Source of the DNA: Spirochaetia bacterium
GTDB lineage: Bacteria; Spirochaetota; Spirochaetia; Treponematales; Breznakiellaceae
DNA: 24,908 nucleotides
Direction: 5' to 3'
NCBI GenBank assembly: GCA_025997675.1
Contig: BNUX01000042.1
Coordinates: 1-24,908 of the forward strand
The first letter of the stretch is position 1. The number at the start of each line of letters is the position of its first letter. Below, piece after piece: positions 22,418 through 24,908 of the stretch. The notes under the pieces were generated by a model. It saw only the letters and a list, made by a program, of their open reading frames with translations. It did no database searches and had not been told where the DNA came from. The position numbers and the translations under genes were made by a program.

Positions 22418-23179
22418 GTGAAGATAATTTCTGTCAATTCAATTAAGGGCGGCACAGGTAAGACCACGCTTTCAATCTTGTTTATCAACGCCTTAACCAA
22501 AGCCGGTTATAGGTGTCTGGTGATCGATGCCGACGCTTCCAACAATTCACTTTCCTCTTATCTTACCGATGGTGAAATAAGCCAGAAAAAGAGTGTTTTT
22601 GACCTGTTTCTTGGAGCCTCGGTCGAAGAGTGCAATATCGTGATAAACAAAAACCTTGACCTAATTCGTGGTGATGTCCGGCTCAATGAGTTCCGCAGCA
22701 CCGATAGCCTGAAACGGCTCAAAAGGGCTTTACAGGGGCTGGACTATGATTATGTGATAATTGATACAAGTCCTACATACGATAACATCATCGGGAATGT
22801 CCTGACCGCCAGCGACATTCTGCTCATCCCGGTTCAGCAGGACATTTTCAGTTATCAGGCTGTAAAATACCAGTTCGAAAAACTTGTCGATCTGGAACTG
22901 GACAAGCTGGACATCCACATCATATTTAATCAGTTTGAAAAGCCGCTTACTGATAATCAAGGTGCTTACCGGAACCAGATTACCAATATGTTTTTGAATG
23001 ATAAGGCTTTCAACGCCTTTATCAATCCCTGCCACATTTCCCGTTCATCGGTTTTTCGTAAGTATATCAACAAGCAAAACTATCAACTCAGCGATAAAGC
23101 CGAAACAAAGAAAGCGTATGAGGAAATAAAGGCGCTTATTAAAAGCGTCTTGAATATCAGAATTAAGGAGCGTATCTAA
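22418..23179 (+). CDS. parA: ParA-type partition ATPase
   Basis: This 253-residue Walker-type ATPase has the deviant Walker A K-G-G-T-G-K-T-T at 10-17, D-A-D-A-S-N-N-S-L (switch I) and V-I-I-D-T-S-P (Walker B). It is the small ParA class without an N-terminal DNA-binding domain. ParA gradients on the nucleoid position ParB-bound DNA. The start is GTG 22418 with AGGAGG 5 nt upstream. The stop overlaps the parB start by one base. Its presence implies the element exists, at least at times, as a low-copy circular replicon. Confidence 0.92.
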   Translation: MKIISVNSIKGGTGKTTLSILFINALTKAGYRCLVIDADASNNSLSSYLTDGEISQKKSVFDLFLGASVEECNIVINKNLDLIRGDVRLNEFRSTDSLKRLKRALQGLDYDYVIIDTSPTYDNIIGNVLTASDILLIPVQQDIFSYQAVKYQFEKLVDLELDKLDIHIIFNQFEKPLTDNQGAYRNQITNMFLNDKAFNAFINPCHISRSSVFRKYINKQNYQLSDKAETKKAYEEIKALIKSVLNIRIKERI

Positions 23180-24009
23180 TGGCAACCCTCAGATTAGTAA
23201 AGAACTCGGCAGGGACACAGGACAATGGCTCTGTCAGGCTCACCATAAAGGACATTCCTATTGGTGATATTGCAATCCGTGAAAATGTCCGTAAGGACTA
23301 CACCGGAATCGAGGAACTTGCTGACAGCATCCGCCAGCATGGCCTCCTCCAACCCATAACGGTCTATGCTGATGGGGACGGCTATGTTGTAAAGACCGGA
23401 CATCGGCGCTTTATGGCTTCTCAACTGCTCTACAAGAAACAACCTGACAAGTTTCATTCTATCCGGTGTATCATTTCCGATGCTGAAAACCTCTCGGTCA
23501 TCCAGTTGGTAGAGAATGTCCAGCGGGAAGATTTGAGCCAGATTGACCTTTACACCGCACTTTCATCATTACGGGAACAGGGTATGTCCTTGAAGCAGAT
23601 AGCCCAGACAATGGGTAAGAGTGAAGACTATATCAAAGCCCTTTTTGTTGGAATAAATGACATTCAGAAGAACGAAAAGCTGCTTGAATTGGTAAGTGGT
23701 GCCGGCACCACCATCATAGATGTTAGGGAAACCAAGGGGATTTCAGACCCCAAGGAACGGCTTGAAGTTCTCAAACAACACGGCAAGGGGAAGATTACCC
23801 GTGAAGAAATGAGAATCAAAGTCCGGGAATTAAAGAAGCCCACACCCGCAAAAAAGGGCAAGTCTGCCGCCTCGGAATCTGTAAAATACTGGGTTTCGTC
23901 TGACGGCTTGACGATAAAGCTGACTTTTCCTAATGTGAAACTGGTTAGGATGATTGAATCCAAGATTAAAACGATTTTTAAGGTGAATGGAATCAAGCTC
24001 CTTAAATAA
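23179..24009 (+). CDS. parB: ParB-type partition protein
   Basis: This 276-residue protein has an N-terminal ParB/CTPase domain with L-A-D-S-I-R-Q-H-G-L-L-Q-P-I (box I), T-G-H-R-R-F (box II, G74-R77) and E-N-V-Q-R-E-D-L (112-119). A helix-turn-helix follows (S-L-K-Q-I-A-Q-T-M-G-K-S-E-D-Y-I-K-A-L), and the C-terminal region presumably dimerises. It binds a centromere (parS) and is moved by ParA. The start overlaps the parA stop (TAATG) with AAGGAG upstream. A canonical Bacillus-type parS was not seen in the window. Confidence 0.9.
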   Translation: MATLRLVKNSAGTQDNGSVRLTIKDIPIGDIAIRENVRKDYTGIEELADSIRQHGLLQPITVYADGDGYVVKTGHRRFMASQLLYKKQPDKFHSIRCIISDAENLSVIQLVENVQREDLSQIDLYTALSSLREQGMSLKQIAQTMGKSEDYIKALFVGINDIQKNEKLLELVSGAGTTIIDVRETKGISDPKERLEVLKQHGKGKITREEMRIKVRELKKPTPAKKGKSAASESVKYWVSSDGLTIKLTFPNVKLVRMIESKIKTIFKVNGIKLLK

Positions 24010-24061
24010 GGCATAATCCACCTGTGGCTATCAAATTGAACTAACAATATAGGGGTTCAAT

Positions 24062-24220
24062 ATGGAAGAGAATATAGATGATGGGCCATTTAAAGAAGCC
24101 GTAGAGGTTTTAGTAGCTGCTGGATACGGCGTGATTAAAACTCCTTTTTCAGATTTGTTGGAAAATGACAGGGTGCCTTTTTCAGATTTGCTGGTAGGTG
24201 AAGAATATGAACTGGAATAA
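24062..24220 (+). CDS. Small acidic protein with EEYELE tail
   Basis: This 52-residue protein starts at ATG 24062 with AGGGG 6-7 nt upstream. It contains a short internal repeat, P-F-S-D-L-L at residues 28-33 and again 39-44. It ends G-E-E-Y-E-L-E, very like the D-D/E-Y-E-L-D end of the three tandem paralogues at 15780-16753. The rest of the sequence is unrelated to them by eye. The function is unknown. It probably lies in or just after the parAB transcript, 52 bp from parB. Confidence 0.65.
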   Translation: MEENIDDGPFKEAVEVLVAAGYGVIKTPFSDLLENDRVPFSDLLVGEEYELE

Positions 24221-24250
24221 TAAGATTAACCTGACCAAATGAGGAATGAC

Positions 24251-24736
24251 ATGACCGATTTTGACCCTAACTCTCCGGCGTGGTGGATTAGTCCCCAAGG
24301 AAAGGTTCTCCCCATCGGACACGGCGAAACTCATATCCAAAAGGTTATTGAAAATCCGGTAGTTTTTGGCTTTACTACCAAACAGATAGAAGACATCTAT
24401 CATTCCTATGGTGAAGCGGTAGGAACGGAAAAGAAAGCAAGGGAAGAAATTATTGCTGATATTTTAGACAAGGGGTGGATACGGATAAGAAACAATCCGT
24501 CTTTTTATTCAATTCAACTTTCTATTTTATCACCAACAGCCAAGGAATACATATTTGACTGGGCTGTCAGAATGATTGACTGGGTTGGTCCCTTTACAAA
24601 AGCGAATATCATCACCAATTTTGATATGGTTATTTATACCGTAGCCGACATAGCCGGTGGCGCTCTTGGTGAAACGGAAGAAGGTGGGCATGAGAGAAAG
24701 ACACTTATTCCTATAAGTTCGGTGTTTGATTTTTAA
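24251..24736 (+). CDS. Hypothetical protein
   Basis: This 161-residue protein opens with D-P-N-S-P-A-W-W-I-S-P-Q-G-K-V-L-P-I. A T-H-I-Q-K-V-I-E-N-P segment follows, then F-G-F-T-T-K-Q-I-E-D-I-Y and a hydrophobic middle. The W-W-I-S-P-x-G-K opening followed by T-H-I looks like a phage/element hypothetical family whose function I cannot name. The ATG at 24251 is chosen because GAGGA lies 5-6 nt upstream; the ATG at 24239 overlaps that site. It follows the small acidic gene after 30 bp. Confidence 0.7.
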   Translation: MTDFDPNSPAWWISPQGKVLPIGHGETHIQKVIENPVVFGFTTKQIEDIYHSYGEAVGTEKKAREEIIADILDKGWIRIRNNPSFYSIQLSILSPTAKEYIFDWAVRMIDWVGPFTKANIITNFDMVIYTVADIAGGALGETEEGGHERKTLIPISSVFDF

Positions 24737-24751
24737 TGAATAGGAGGCTGA

Positions 24752-24908
24752 ATGATAGTCAAGTATACTTGTGAAAAATGCCGGGGAATACAATATGTTA
24801 GTTATCCCCTTCTCGGTTTTCAACTCCCCAAAGAGCGGTATTGCGGGATTTGTAATGAAATTACGCCTCAAAGCTATCGCTCTGCGATGAATGAAGATGG
24901 ACCGTTAA
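24752..24908 (+). CDS. Partial zinc-ribbon-like protein
   Basis: The frame starts at ATG 24752 with AGGAGG 6 nt upstream and remains open to the window edge. The TAA letters at the very end are out of frame. The 52 visible residues contain C-E-K-C near the start and C-G-I-C about 24 residues later, a Cys4 zinc-ribbon arrangement. The opening M-I-V-K-Y-T-C-E-K-C is typical of small zinc ribbons. The rest of the protein is missing. Confidence 0.65.
   Translation, partial: MIVKYTCEKCRGIQYVSYPLLGFQLPKERYCGICNEITPQSYRSAMNEDGPL

Larger units (their letters stand above)
12281..24908. mobile_element. Integrative or plasmid-like genetic element (left end at tRNA-Thr, right end beyond window)
   Basis: From the 3' end of tRNA-Thr onward the DNA becomes visibly AT-richer and gene sizes shrink. 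The content changes to mobile-element functions: a ParB-domain methyltransferase, SSB, a DUF2958 protein, a RecD-like helicase, a short RadC, an AAA+ ATPase and ParA/ParB, with many ORFans. Element-only start-site motifs unify the region. No tyrosine integrase, relaxase or conjugation gene is visible, and no second copy of the tRNA 3' end was found. The type (ICE, integrated plasmid or plasmid-like prophage) is therefore open, and the exact left junction within 12260-12550 is not resolved. Confidence 0.7.

Overview
The window joins two kinds of DNA. Positions 1 to about 12280 look like a spirochaete chromosome, most likely a Treponema and perhaps an insect-gut type. That guess rests on the style of the two large chemoreceptors and the general gene content; there is no rRNA here to confirm it. 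From the tRNA-Thr(CGT) gene at 12208-12280 to the right edge the DNA is visibly more AT-rich. It carries the gene set of an integrative or plasmid-like element: a ParB-domain/DNA methyltransferase fusion, SSB, a DUF2958 protein, a RecD-like helicase, a short RadC, an AAA+ ATPase, ParA and ParB, plus many small orphan genes. No integrase or relaxase lies in the window, so the element probably continues to the right.

Chromosomal part. An AI-2E/PerM-type membrane protein (minus) diverges from two tandem chemoreceptor genes (plus). These have different sensor domains but almost identical signalling domains. Converging on them is a minus-strand series that begins with rpmH-rnpA-yidD-yidC-jag, the conserved ribosome/membrane-insertion cluster. 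It continues through a PilZ-domain gene and an RlmM-like rRNA 2'-O-methyltransferase. An array of about six 22-23 bp tandem repeats follows, and its last copy forms the 3' end of the rlmM-like gene. Beyond the array, probably from its own promoter, come a THUMP-domain RNA methyltransferase and a TetR regulator.

Element part. About 565 bp after the tRNA hold a strand-specific terminator and the 5'-truncated remains of an XRE/HigA-type antitoxin. The methyltransferase, ssb and DUF2958 genes come next, then small hypothetical genes (one interrupted by an in-frame UGA). Three tandem paralogues follow that end in an acidic D-D/E-Y-E-L-D tail. A candidate structured RNA leader precedes the helicase operon. 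A minus-strand radC operon and an ORFan lie between two terminators with the same stem. The last block is a DUF4116-like repeat protein, an AAA+ ATPase, ParA, ParB and three further small genes, the last cut by the window edge.

The most unusual signal is regulatory. Two short motifs recur at gene starts in the element and not in the chromosomal part. CTAATT(A/T/G) lies 2-4 nt before the ATG of five genes that lack a Shine-Dalgarno sequence, and once more before the helicase leader. ATGCTTACATA precedes four genes, two of them with only 6-7 nt to the start codon. This suggests leaderless or near-leaderless transcripts and at least two co-regulated gene sets within the element.
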